A DNA stretch of 64,000 nt, taken from positions 1,185,501-1,249,500 of the forward strand of contig JADJRG010000013.1 in NCBI GenBank assembly GCA_016712315.1. Direction: 5' to 3'. Shown piece by piece: positions 52,977-62,930 of the stretch. Positions within the stretch are counted from its first letter, which is position 1; each line of letters begins with the position of its first letter. A program made the position numbers and the translations under genes. The DNA comes from Nannocystis sp. (GTDB lineage: Bacteria; Myxococcota_A; Polyangia; Nannocystales; Nannocystaceae). The notes beneath the pieces were generated by a model. That model did not search any database, was not told the DNA's origin, and worked only from the letters and a program-made list of their open reading frames with translations.

Positions 52977-55892
52977 ATGACGCTCCCCTCGCGCGCCGCC
53001 GAAGCCCAGCTCCACCGCTTCCTCACCGACGCCTTCACCGCCGACGAGCTCCGCCGCTTCCTCCACATCTACCTGCCCGAGGGCAAGCAGCTCCTCGCCG
53101 CCCTGCCTGGCGACCGCGCCTCGCTCGACGAGCTCACCGCGGACGTCGTCCGCGCGCTCTCCCGCCGGGGTCACCTCGATCGCCAGCTCTTCGAGGCCCT
53201 GCTCCACGAGCGCCCGCGCCGCGGCCGCGAGATCCACGCCATCGCCGCCGCCTTCGGCCTCCCCGACCTGGAGGATCCCAAGCGCGGCCGACCGCAGCCC
53301 GGCCATCGCCCCGCGATCTTCCTCCTCTGCGCCGCCGACGGCCTCGACGCCGCGAAGTCGCTGCTCCCCCACCTCGAGGATCACGCGCGGATCAGCCTCG
53401 ACGTGCACATCATCTCGCCGCCTGAGTGGCCGCAGATCGCGCCCCGTCCTGGCGGCCAAGCGCCCCTCTGCGCGGCCCTCGTCACCGCCGGCCTCATCGA
53501 CGCCCCCGAGCTGCGCGGCGTGATCGACCGCCACCGCCGCGGCGAGCTGCGCGTCCAACCAGTCCTTCTTCAAACAACATCATGGAGGACCACCTACCTC
53601 GGCCGGATCCCCCCCATCCCTGAGAGCGGCGTGCCCGTCGATCAATGGCCCGATCCCCGCGACGCCTGGACCGAGGTCGCCCTCGGCCTCCATCGCGCCC
53701 TGCACAGCGCCGTCGTCGAGCCGCCCGCCGCGAGCAAGGGCCCGCTCGGCCAGCTGCTCGGCGCCCCCACCCGAGAGATCCTCGCCAAGAGGGCCCAGGC
53801 CAGCCCCTCCCGGGAGATCGCCGTCGCTCCGCCCCAACGGCGCTCCAGCCGCTCCGAGCCCGGCGCGCCGCGTGATCACGAATACCTGTCTTTTGAGGCC
53901 GATCACGTCGATCCCGAAGAGCCCGAAGATCCCGCAGCTCTCGCCAAAGACCGCGCCACCGCCCGCGCCCTCGATCTCTCCGCCGATCGCCCCGCACCTC
54001 CGCCTACCCCGCAAGCCCGACCGGCCCCGCCGCCGCTCGGCATCGACAAGATCTTCCGCACCACCGGCGCCCCGGACATCAACTTCGTCGCCCCCGACCA
54101 GCTCCCCGAGCTGAGCGCGCGGATTCGATTCATGGGGGAAGGCCTCGTCGTCGACGGCCCCTCGGGCATCGGCAAGACCACCGCCGTCCGCCACGCCCTC
54201 AGCGAGCGCCTCGGCGCCGCCTACCCCGCGAGTGTCACCTGGCTGAGCAGCAAGAGCGACGCCGACGTTCAAGCCCTCAGCGAGCTCCTCGCCCGCGGCC
54301 ACAGCGCCCTGCGCGGCCTCGTCATCATCGACGACTTCCACCGCCTGCCCCGCCCACAACAGGCCCAGGTCGCCGATCTTATGAAGCTCGTCGCCGACGA
54401 CGACATCGACGCGAAGCTCGTCATCATCGGCATCAACCCCGTCGGCCTCTCTCTCGTCCAAGACTTCCCGGATCTCGCCGGCCGCTTCGTCGTCATCACC
54501 ATGACCAAGCAGCCCGACGCCAAGATCGACGCCTTGATCCGCCGCGGCGAAGAGGCCGGCAACCTCACCTTTGAGCGGCGAGGCGCCTTCGTCCAGGCCG
54601 CCCGCGGCAGCTTTTTTACCGCCCAGCTCCTCTGCCGCGAGGCCGCCCTGCTCGACGGAGTCCTCGAGCGCCCCGAGCAGCCCCGCGTCGTCGTCCGCGG
54701 CCCCGACGGCGTCGTGCTCGATCGCGTCCACGCCCGCCTCAAGTTCAAGTACCACGACGCCCTCCGCAGCTTCGCCAGCCACGACCAGTGCCCGCCCCCC
54801 CGCGGCGCCACCTTATGCCTGCTCTGGCTGCTCGGCGCCTCCGCGGAGAGCAGCGTCGCCCTCGTCACCGCGCGCAGCCGCTACCCCGACCTCGCGCCCG
54901 CCTTCGACTGGCTGCTCGGCGGCGCCCTCACGAAGCTCTTCGCCGAGTCCGCGCGCCTGCGCGAGCTCCTCTTTTACAACCCCGACGCCGGGGTGCTCAG
55001 CGCCGAAGATCCCCAGCTCGACTTCTTCCTCCAGCACCTGAGCTGGCCCGCCCTCGCCCGCGACAGCGGCCACACCGACCTCGACTGGCACCCCGAGCGC
55101 GGCCCCTCGCCCCGCGAGCCCGCGCCCGCGCCAGTCCGCCGCCCGACCGGAGCCGAACCCGTCACCACCGCGCCCGACGAGCCCGCCACGGACCCGCTGG
55201 GCGAGCGACCCCGCGCCCGGATCCTCCACCTCTCCGACCTCCACTTCGGCGACCCTCAGCAAGCTGTCCTTTGGTACAGCCAGATCCTCAGCGACCTGCG
55301 CGGCGAGCTCCGCGTCGACCACCTCGACGCCGTCGTCCTCTCCGGCGACATCAGCGAGCGCGCCGCCGGCGGCGAGTTCGACGCCGCCGCGCAATTTCTC
55401 AGCGACCTGCGCGACGACTTCGGCCTCAGCCCCGCCGACTTCATCATCGTCCCAGGCAACCACGACCAGAGCTGGCCGCACTCCAAGCGCGCCTACAAGC
55501 TCCACCGCCGCGGCGAATTTCCCGGCGCCAGCGAGCTCACCGTAAGCGCCTTCATCGACAACGGCCCCATCATCGAGGTCCCCGAGCGGGCCGAGTTGAA
55601 CCAGCGCTTCGAGCCCTTCGCCGAGTTCTTTTATCGAGTCCGTCACGAGGCCTACCCGCTGGACCCTGACTATCAGGCCACCCTCCACCATCTCTCGCGG
55701 CAACGGCTGCTCATCCTCGGGCTCAACTCATCGTGGAGGATCGACCATCACTTCCGCGCGCGCGGACATCAACGCCGTCGCCTTGGGCCGCGCCCTGCGC
55801 AGCATCGAGCGCGAGCGCGACTACCGCGATTGCCTCAAGATCGCCGTCTGGCACCATCCATTAAGGGAGATCCCCGACACCGGCTTCATTGA
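52977..55892 (+). CDS. NLR-like conflict protein: EAD1 - TIR-like - P-loop NTPase - calcineurin phosphoesterase (5' part)
   Basis: A 971-residue frame. At about 5-95 is an effector-associated domain EAD1 (FTADELRRFLHIYLPEG, LPGDRASLDELTADVV, LLHERPRRGREI). At about 105-250 a TIR-like domain ends in VQPVLLQTTSW and PVDQWPDPRDAWTEVALGL, with Glu178 (PELRGVIDRH) where the catalytic Glu of related TIRs lies. The NTPase has Walker A GPSGIGKTTA (about 394) and Walker B LVIIDDFHRLP. The phosphoesterase starts at about 748 (ILHLSDLHFGD, SGDISERA, VPGNHDQSWP). After HHFR, in a CG repeat at about 55762, one extra base shifts the frame; the true C-terminus is at 55783-56205. Confidence 0.85.
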   Translation: MTLPSRAAEAQLHRFLTDAFTADELRRFLHIYLPEGKQLLAALPGDRASLDELTADVVRALSRRGHLDRQLFEALLHERPRRGREIHAIAAAFGLPDLEDPKRGRPQPGHRPAIFLLCAADGLDAAKSLLPHLEDHARISLDVHIISPPEWPQIAPRPGGQAPLCAALVTAGLIDAPELRGVIDRHRRGELRVQPVLLQTTSWRTTYLGRIPPIPESGVPVDQWPDPRDAWTEVALGLHRALHSAVVEPPAASKGPLGQLLGAPTREILAKRAQASPSREIAVAPPQRRSSRSEPGAPRDHEYLSFEADHVDPEEPEDPAALAKDRATARALDLSADRPAPPPTPQARPAPPPLGIDKIFRTTGAPDINFVAPDQLPELSARIRFMGEGLVVDGPSGIGKTTAVRHALSERLGAAYPASVTWLSSKSDADVQALSELLARGHSALRGLVIIDDFHRLPRPQQAQVADLMKLVADDDIDAKLVIIGINPVGLSLVQDFPDLAGRFVVITMTKQPDAKIDALIRRGEEAGNLTFERRGAFVQAARGSFFTAQLLCREAALLDGVLERPEQPRVVVRGPDGVVLDRVHARLKFKYHDALRSFASHDQCPPPRGATLCLLWLLGASAESSVALVTARSRYPDLAPAFDWLLGGALTKLFAESARLRELLFYNPDAGVLSAEDPQLDFFLQHLSWPALARDSGHTDLDWHPERGPSPREPAPAPVRRPTGAEPVTTAPDEPATDPLGERPRARILHLSDLHFGDPQQAVLWYSQILSDLRGELRVDHLDAVVLSGDISERAAGGEFDAAAQFLSDLRDDFGLSPADFIIVPGNHDQSWPHSKRAYKLHRRGEFPGASELTVSAFIDNGPIIEVPERAELNQRFEPFAEFFYRVRHEAYPLDPDYQATLHHLSRQRLLILGLNSSWRIDHHFRARGHQRRRLGPRPAQHRARARLPRLPQDRRLAPSIKGDPRHRLH

Positions 55893-56205
55893 GCGCCTCG
55901 CCGCCGCCGGCTTCCGCTTCGCCTTACACGGCCACATCCACCGCCCCCTCACCGAGCTCTATCGATACGACATGTCGACCGCGGGTCGGCGCCTCGACCT
56001 GCTCGGCGCCGGCACCTTCGGCGCCCCCACCCACGAGTGGGTCCCCGGCTTCCCTCTCCAATACCAGCTCCTCGAGCTCCGAGGCGCGACCCTGCACGTA
56101 CACACCCGCCGCCGCGAGGAGCCCTCTGGCGCCTGGCGCCCCGACGCCCGCTGGACCCACGGCCCCGGCGCCGCCCCCACCGCCTCCTATCAGCTCGATC
56201 TCTGA
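55783..56205 (+). CDS. C-terminal part of the calcineurin-like phosphoesterase domain (out of frame with 52977-55892)
   Basis: This frame continues the preceding gene: read from about 55767 it gives DINAVALGRALRSIERE, then KIAVWHHPLREI and FALHGHIHRPL, the last two metal-binding His motifs of calcineurin-like phosphoesterases that the upstream frame lacks. 52977-56205 minus one base is exactly 1076 codons, consistent with one inserted base in the run TTCCGCGCGCGCGG. On its own the piece has no ribosome-binding site and no complete domain, so separate expression is unlikely. Confidence 0.75.
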   Translation: MGRALRSIERERDYRDCLKIAVWHHPLREIPDTGFIERLAAAGFRFALHGHIHRPLTELYRYDMSTAGRRLDLLGAGTFGAPTHEWVPGFPLQYQLLELRGATLHVHTRRREEPSGAWRPDARWTHGPGAAPTASYQLDL

Positions 56206-56289
56206 GCGCCTCAGCCCAGATCTGCCCGCTCGCGGCCCGAGCCGCCGCCACCTCCCGGTGGTAGAGTCGGCGCAGGAGACGCTGCTCCC

Positions 56290-57066
56290 GTGAATTGTCT
56301 CAAATTTTCCAATTTATGGGCGATCACGCCCCCGCTCGCCCTCTGCCTGTCTTTATCACCAGGTAGGGCCGGGGCCGATCCACCCGCGCAGGTCGCGACC
56401 CCCGCCGCGACCCCCGCCGCGACCCCCCGCGAGGGCGCACACCATCGGCCGCGCGAGCGCCCCCACCAGGTCTGGGGCGGCGTCACGCTCGGCCTCGCCT
56501 TCGCCGCCGAGCGGCCGCGTGAGGAGCTCTCACCGGACGCCGCCCGGATCGAGGTCAATCACATGCAGCCAGGCAGCGGACCCGTGCGCGGCATCGACCT
56601 CCGCTGGCAGGACTTCAGCGCCCCTCACGGCCGCAAACCCCGCTGGATCGGCTACTTCCGCTCGGGTTTTTACAGGTCCGCCGCCACCTTCGCCCCCGCC
56701 GGCGCCAGCTACGAGCCCGGACAAGCGACCGCGGTCGAGGTCCTCACGGTCCCGCTCTTCTTCGGCGGCAACCACTACCTCTTCCGCGACTTCCCCCTCC
56801 GCCCCTTCGCCGGCTTGGGCTTCGGCTTCGACGTCATGCGACTGCGCTATACCCGCCAGGACGGCGTTTACAGCGACATCAGCGCGCGGATCGGCTTCGA
56901 GCTGCACGCCGGCCTCGAGGCGCGGTTCACCAACCACCTCGCCATCAGCGCTGAGGTCATGCAGCTCTGGAGCGCCCGCCGCAAGATCGCCGACCTGCCG
57001 GACGTCTCCAACGAGACCTTCGCCGCCGTGCTCGCGGTCACCGGCGCGTTCGAGCTGCCTCGCTAG
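56290..57066 (+). CDS. Putative outer-membrane beta-barrel protein
   Basis: A 258-residue exported protein with a GTG start at 56290 and a hydrophobic signal (ITPPLALCLSLSPGRAGA), followed by TPAATPAATP repeats. The mature part alternates short amphipathic strands and turns (VWGGVTLGLAFAAE, PRWIGYFRSGFYRS, FAGLGFGFDVMRLRYTR, ISARIGFELHAGLEARF, TFAAVLAVTGAFELPR), as in eight-stranded outer-membrane barrels of the OmpW/OmpA type. The substrate or partner is unknown. It begins 84 bp after the phosphoesterase frame ends. Confidence 0.6.
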   Translation: MNCLKFSNLWAITPPLALCLSLSPGRAGADPPAQVATPAATPAATPREGAHHRPRERPHQVWGGVTLGLAFAAERPREELSPDAARIEVNHMQPGSGPVRGIDLRWQDFSAPHGRKPRWIGYFRSGFYRSAATFAPAGASYEPGQATAVEVLTVPLFFGGNHYLFRDFPLRPFAGLGFGFDVMRLRYTRQDGVYSDISARIGFELHAGLEARFTNHLAISAEVMQLWSARRKIADLPDVSNETFAAVLAVTGAFELPR

Positions 57067-57167
57067 GCGCCGAGCCCGCCCTCGCAGCTCCTCGCGGCCA
57101 GCGCCATAGCCCGCCCCCGCAGGTGTTGCCGGCCCGATCGCGGCGCATCCGCGTTAGCGTCCGCCCC

Positions 57168-58556
57168 ATGCCAACGCTCCTCCGATCGCAAGCCTTGTCC
57201 GGGAACCCTGAGCTCGCACGCGTCGCCGCGGGCGAAGCGACCGTCGCCCGCGGCGCCCGCGGAGAGGGCACTCGGGCGCTCCAACGCGGCCTGCTCGACC
57301 TCGGCTACGCCCTCCAAGGGGGAGCCGACGGCATCTTCGGCCGCGCCACCGAGGCCGCGCTGCTGAGCTTTCGTGCGCTGCACCGGCGCATCGGCGCCGC
57401 CGTGCTCGACGCCCCGACGATCGCCCTGCTCGACGCCTCTCTGCTGCGGATCGAAGCGATCCCCGGCCACACCCTCGCCCACCCGCGCTTCGCCGACGAC
57501 CCCTTGCTGCGCCGCGTGCTCGCTGGAACCGCCCCGCTGCCGCGCGTCGGTCAGTCTGTCGCGCGCATTCAGGCGGCCCTGCGCGACCTCCTCTTCGCCT
57601 TGCCGCGCTGGGGCGCCGACGGCTTCCTCGGCGACGAGACGCGCGAGGCGATCCGCCAGCTCCAGCGCTGGCAAGGGATCCGCCCGGGCGGCGAGCTCTC
57701 GCCGCTCACCCTGATGGTCCTCGACCAGATCGCCCCTCCGCCCGACGCCCAAGCGGTCCGTGATCCTGACTACAACCGCCTGATCCGCGACGGCATCCTC
57801 ACTGTCACCGTCGCGGTTGGTTATGACGAAGACAAGAACGACCTACGCGAGCTCACCGAGCTCCGAGCGGCCCTGCACGGCGAGGGGTTCGTGCAGAGCG
57901 GCGACAGCGCCGCCGGGGCCGTCCACACCTACACCCGCGCCTTATTGATCCCTGGGCGCGTCGGGACGATGCGCCTGCGCCTGGTCTCACGCCACACCGA
58001 GGCCGCGGAGGAGCGCTTCGCCGACGGCCTCATCCAGGACGCCGTGACGATCTACTCCGGCCACGCCCGCTACGGCACCGGCCCCGACTTCGACCACATC
58101 GACTCATCCGCCGAAAATTTTGTCATCGGCGTAGGCGCGCCCCAGCACCTCGTCGGCGAGCTCGAGCCCGGCTACAACCCGCACATGAACCAGATCCTCC
58201 GCGGAGTGCCCAACGATCTGCTCACCCGGCGCTTTGATCCGCAGCGCTATCAGCTCTGGTCCTTCTTTGGCTGCACCACCCGCCACTACCTCGACGAGCT
58301 CCGCACCTTGGTCGACGGCAAGAGCACCGACAACCTCGACCTCATCGTCTCGACCCGGCCGCTGTATTGGAGCGACAGCGCCTTCTATCCGCTCGCCCAG
58401 GTCCGCGCCCTGCTGCGCGGGCAGAGCATCAACGCCCTCACCCGCGCCCTCTCTGACCAAGCCGCCGCGACCGAGTCGCGCCTCGGTCAGTCCATCGCCG
58501 GCGACGCCTTCCTCGCCGACGGTTTCGGCGACAACGCCCCCGGTTGGCGCCCCTGA
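57168..58556 (+). CDS. Protein with two peptidoglycan-binding domains and a possible caspase-like C-terminal domain
   Basis: About 462 residues from the ATG at 57168. Two PG_binding_1 repeats are at about 28-85 (GEGTRALQRGLLDLGYALQG, ADGIFGRATEAALLSFR) and 125-180 (IQAALRDLLFALPRWGADGF, DETREAIRQLQRWQGI). The C-terminal domain (about 195-420) has VTIYSGHARYGTGPDFDHID and LWSFFGCTTRHYLDELR, a Gly-His and a following Cys spaced as in caspase-like (clan CD) peptidases; this is a pattern match only. There is no signal peptide, so it may act in the cytoplasm or be exported another way. Confidence 0.65.
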   Translation: MPTLLRSQALSGNPELARVAAGEATVARGARGEGTRALQRGLLDLGYALQGGADGIFGRATEAALLSFRALHRRIGAAVLDAPTIALLDASLLRIEAIPGHTLAHPRFADDPLLRRVLAGTAPLPRVGQSVARIQAALRDLLFALPRWGADGFLGDETREAIRQLQRWQGIRPGGELSPLTLMVLDQIAPPPDAQAVRDPDYNRLIRDGILTVTVAVGYDEDKNDLRELTELRAALHGEGFVQSGDSAAGAVHTYTRALLIPGRVGTMRLRLVSRHTEAAEERFADGLIQDAVTIYSGHARYGTGPDFDHIDSSAENFVIGVGAPQHLVGELEPGYNPHMNQILRGVPNDLLTRRFDPQRYQLWSFFGCTTRHYLDELRTLVDGKSTDNLDLIVSTRPLYWSDSAFYPLAQVRALLRGQSINALTRALSDQAAATESRLGQSIAGDAFLADGFGDNAPGWRP

Positions 58557-58829
58557 GCCGACAACGAGCGGCCAGCGGCGCCGCCTGGACCGGCTGACCG
58601 GCCGACCGATGGCATCATCACCGAGGGCGCCGCGGGAGCGGCGATAGAGGGGGGCTCTACGGTCGCGTCTCCCCTGCGACGCGGGCGCGAGCGCCCCGCG
58701 TCGCGCCCCACGAGGCGGCTGCGGAGCGGCGAGATTTATGAGACACTCGCGGTGCTCTCGCCTCGCAGTCCTTTATACCGGGGTAGAGGCCACGAACTCG
58801 CGCCTCATCGGCCACACAACAGGATAGTT

Positions 58830-60410
58830 ATGCCCATTTCCAAGCAGCCGCTCGCGTATCTCCTCTCATCCTCACTGCTCGTGATCGCATGCAGCAGCGG
58901 CGACGACGGCGCCTCGGCCAGCGCGACCGACGACACGACCGTCACCACCAGCGACGGCGCGAGCGACACCGCCACCACCACCGCCGGGAGCGCCACCGCG
59001 TCCTCCTCCAGCGCCGGGCCGGGCGGCACGGACAGCGAGTCGCAGGGCGGCACCACCACCCAAGGGGGCGAGTCCGAGAGCGACAGTGACCCGACAGACA
59101 CGACCGCCCCCACGACCGACGACACCACCACGACCGGTCAGGTCAGCGCCACCGACTCTGACACCGACACCGGCACGGGCACGGGCACCGACACCGACAC
59201 CGGCACGGGCACAGACACAGACACTGACACTGACACTGACACTGACACCGGCCCAGACACCGACACCGACACCGGCGAACCGCCGCCCTGCGAGCCCGGC
59301 GGCGGCGGCGAGGTCTTCGATCTCCTCTGGATCGCCAACACCAACCAGGGGAGCGTCTCCAAGATCAACGCCGCCACCATGACCGAGGTCGCCCGCTACT
59401 ACACCGACCCCGTCCAGAGCGGCGCCTCCTCGCCCTCACGCACCAGCGTCAGCCTCGACGGCCGCTACGTCGTCGTCTCCAACCGCGACACCGGCAGCGT
59501 CACCAAGATCGCCGCCAACGAGGAGAACTGCGTCGACAAGAACGGCGACGGGATCATCCAGACCTCGAAGGACAAGGCCCAGATCCTCCCATACGCCCAA
59601 GAGGAGTGCATCCTCTGGACCACCAAGGTCACCGTCAACAACCACCAGTGGGGCCCACGCGCCACCGCCTTCGGGATCCCCAAGTGGAACACCGAGACCT
59701 GCAAGTATGAGAGCGAGAAGGTCTGGATCGGCTATATGGTCACCTCGACCAACGCGCGGATGGCCCGCCTCAACAGCTACACCGGTGAGATCGAGGCCAC
59801 CGCCGACATCCCCAACTTCCCCCTCTACGGCAGCTACTCGCCCTACGGCGCCGCGATCGACCCCGAGGGCAACGTCTGGACCACCGGCGTCTTCAGCAAG
59901 GCGGCGATCCGGATCGACGCCGAGACCCTCGAGGTCACCCGTTGGGACTCGCCCTTCACCGACTCTCACTATGGAATGACCGTCGATCAAGAGGGCCGGG
60001 TATGGTTCGCCAACTGGCAGGGCCACGGCGGGATCTCGTACTTCGATCCGATCAACGAGCAATGGTCCGTGATCGCCGGAACCGCCGGCCACATCTACCG
60101 CGGGATCGCCGCCGACGGCAAGGGCGGGATCTGGGCCGCGAGCAACAACGCTGGCGCCTTTGGCTGCGGCGTCCTCGAGATCGACGGCAAGGGCCTCGCG
60201 ATCAAGCAGCACCACAAGTTCGCCCAATGCGGCACGCCCCTCGGCGTCGGCTTCGACGGCAAGGGCAAGCTCTGGTACGTCGATTATAGCGGCTGGACCT
60301 GGCAGATGGACCCAGTCACCCAAGAGAAGAAGCAGCTCGTCGTCCCCAACCTCCACTACACCTACTCCGACTTCACCGGCAGCGGCCTCTCCGGCGTCGT
60401 CCCGCAGTAG
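58830..60410 (+). CDS. Lipoprotein with Thr/Asp-rich linker and Vgb/NHL-type beta-propeller
   Basis: About 526 residues from the ATG at 58830, preceded by AGGAT. The signal ends in a lipobox (LLVIAC). A long Thr/Ser/Asp/Gly linker includes TDTD and GTGT runs (about 105-150). The propeller (about 160-525) has strands such as FDLLWIANTNQGSVSKIN, GRYVVVSNRDTGSVTKI, AIDPEGNVWTTGVF, TVDQEGRVWFANWQG and GKGGIWAASNN, similar to virginiamycin-B-lyase-like and NHL propellers. Lyase activity is not implied. It is a surface-exposed protein, perhaps a binding platform. Confidence 0.8.
   Translation: MPISKQPLAYLLSSSLLVIACSSGDDGASASATDDTTVTTSDGASDTATTTAGSATASSSSAGPGGTDSESQGGTTTQGGESESDSDPTDTTAPTTDDTTTTGQVSATDSDTDTGTGTGTDTDTGTGTDTDTDTDTDTDTGPDTDTDTGEPPPCEPGGGGEVFDLLWIANTNQGSVSKINAATMTEVARYYTDPVQSGASSPSRTSVSLDGRYVVVSNRDTGSVTKIAANEENCVDKNGDGIIQTSKDKAQILPYAQEECILWTTKVTVNNHQWGPRATAFGIPKWNTETCKYESEKVWIGYMVTSTNARMARLNSYTGEIEATADIPNFPLYGSYSPYGAAIDPEGNVWTTGVFSKAAIRIDAETLEVTRWDSPFTDSHYGMTVDQEGRVWFANWQGHGGISYFDPINEQWSVIAGTAGHIYRGIAADGKGGIWAASNNAGAFGCGVLEIDGKGLAIKQHHKFAQCGTPLGVGFDGKGKLWYVDYSGWTWQMDPVTQEKKQLVVPNLHYTYSDFTGSGLSGVVPQ
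59151..59275. repeat. Low-complexity (gacacc/ggcacn) repeat encoding the TD/GT linker
   Basis: Imperfect hexamers of the form ga(c)ac(n) and ggcac(n) encode alternating Thr-Asp and Thr-Gly. Unit length is six, so expansions keep the reading frame. Confidence 0.65.
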
Positions 60411-60521
60411 CGAGGCGCCCGTCCGTCCACCACGAGCGAGCCGCGACGACCCGCGGCTCGCTCCTGTTCGCATGTCTGATGGGTCGGGCCTCGATCCATC
60501 TCCCCGGAGATTTGTAAAGTT

Positions 60522-61529
<1,008 letters not shown>

Positions 61530-61808
61530 TTCTGCGGAACCAGCCTGCGCCAGCGCTCGGCGTCCTCCCGCTGGACGCGAAAGCGCTCGCGTGTATCGCG
61601 TCCGAGGTCCACGCTACTGGTGCGGATGACACAGCGTGGCCCAAGGCGGGGGTCCTCGGATGCCGGCATCGTCGCTACCCCGAGGAGGACGGCTATCGTC
61701 GCGCTCGCGTGCTCGATGTCGCCCCGGGGGCCGCGATCGCCCCGCTCGATTTTACCTGGAGTTTGCCTGGCCGGAGACTGTGGCTGGCGTTCTGAGTAGA
61801 CTGTCGGG

Positions 61809-62189
61809 ATGAGGGCCGTGATGCTCGTGATACTCGCTGGGCTGCTGGCGTCGTGCAATGGCGTGTGGACGACCGAGCAGTGCCTGGGCAACGGGGGCAC
61901 GACATCGACGTTCCAGAACTACACGTTCGAGATCGAGAGCGGGCCGGCGCTCGATGTCGCCGGCAACTGCCACGTGGTGCTGATCGACTGCACGATCCGA
62001 GCGCCCATGGGGATCCGCGCTCGCGAGGACGCGGTGGTCACCATGCGCGGCGGGTCGCTGACGGCGACGAGCGGCCCGGCGGTGTCCGCGGCGGGGCGGG
62101 CGCGGGTCTCGTTCACGGGGACCCAGGTGAGCGGCGAGATCCAGATCGCCGACGCTGCCCGTGTCGACGGGCTCGGCACACCGCGCTGA
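61809..62189 (+). CDS. Small lipoprotein with beta-helix-like repeats
   Basis: A 126-residue protein with a short signal and lipobox (MRAVMLVILAGLLASC). The mature part has right-handed parallel beta-helix character: short strands separated by Gly/Ala turns (FEIESGPALDVAGNCHVVLID, IRAREDAVVTMRGGSLTATS, VSAAGRARVSFTGTQVSG). The two Cys residues (TEQCLGNGG and GNCHVV) could pair. Unknown function; possibly a surface-exposed carbohydrate-binding or structural protein. The following frame suggests that the gene may once have been longer. Confidence 0.6.
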   Translation: MRAVMLVILAGLLASCNGVWTTEQCLGNGGTTSTFQNYTFEIESGPALDVAGNCHVVLIDCTIRAPMGIRAREDAVVTMRGGSLTATSGPAVSAAGRARVSFTGTQVSGEIQIADAARVDGLGTPR

Positions 62190-62240
62190 AGGCGCGCCCG
62201 CCTCTTTGCTCCTTCCCCGGTCGGGCCACTGTCACAGGGA

Positions 62241-62549
62241 TGATCGGCTCAGGCCGCGTCGAGGTCGTAGCGCCCGAGGGCGCCGACGCTGAGCGTGTGG
62301 ACGCGGTCGGCGGGGGAAGGCGAAGTGGATCGTCTACCGGGTAGCCGAGCGTGCGCGCGACATCGGCGGCGTGGCCGTCGTCGGGTCGACGGCTGCGATC
62401 GACGTCAGCGACGGCCGCGCCGCGGGCTCCTGCAGTGGGAGCGCGTGCGGGCCGGCGAGCGCGAGCTGCTCACAGGCGGCGAGGGCGCGGGGACAAGGGT
62501 TCGGATCGCGGGGCCTTCGATGGGATCGAGGGGGTTCAGCACTCGATGA
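62241..62549 (+). pseudogene. Decayed protein gene, several frames needed
   Basis: Protein-like fragments occur in successive frames: MIGSGRVEVVAPEGADAER (from 62241), then WIVYRVAERARDIGGVAVVG (about 62320-62400), then LLQWERVRAGERELLTGGEG up to the stop at 62549. Two frameshifts would be needed to join them. Family not recognised. The codon pattern within each fragment is like that of real genes here, so I read it as a remnant rather than chance. Confidence 0.3.
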
Positions 62550-62919
62550 TCCGACGTCGAGAGCGCCGTGAGGCGAGCAGGGAGGTGATGAGGCTGATGC
62601 CGATCGCGGCGAGGGTGATGAGCAGGCACGCTTCGACGGAGATCCCCGAGCTCGGCGTGGGGACAGAGACGGACTTGGGGTCGGCTCGCAGGCGTTTTAG
62701 GCGCTCTTCGTCGTAGCGGGCGCGCTTTTCGGGGTTAAGGAGGATCTCTTTGCCGACGTTGAGCATCTTGGTTTTCTCGAGATCCTCGGCGGTGGCGCTG
62801 GGACGATCGGGGTGGATCGCGGCGATCGTCGCGCGGTAGGCGGCGCGGATCTTCTCGATGTCGGCGTCAGGATCGACGCCGAGCAGCTCGTAGAAGTCGA
62901 TGAAGATCGGCGCCGCCAT
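62536..62919 (-). CDS. J-domain (DnaJ-like) membrane protein
   Basis: About 127 residues from the ATG at 62919, with GAGG upstream; a GTG at 62931 is possible. The J-domain is N-terminal (IDFYELLGVDPDADIEKIRA, AIHPDRPSATAEDLEK with the HPD motif, NVGKEILLNPEKRARYD). A single membrane helix is at about 96-116 (ACLLITLAAIGISLITSLLA), followed by a basic tail. J-proteins stimulate Hsp70 ATPase. This one would recruit DnaK to a membrane, perhaps for the PDZ protein encoded just upstream (11 bp gap, same strand). Confidence 0.88.
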   Translation of the reverse strand: MAAPIFIDFYELLGVDPDADIEKIRAAYRATIAAIHPDRPSATAEDLEKTKMLNVGKEILLNPEKRARYDEERLKRLRADPKSVSVPTPSSGISVEACLLITLAAIGISLITSLLASRRSRRRIIEC

Positions 62920-62930
62920 CAAGGACCTCA

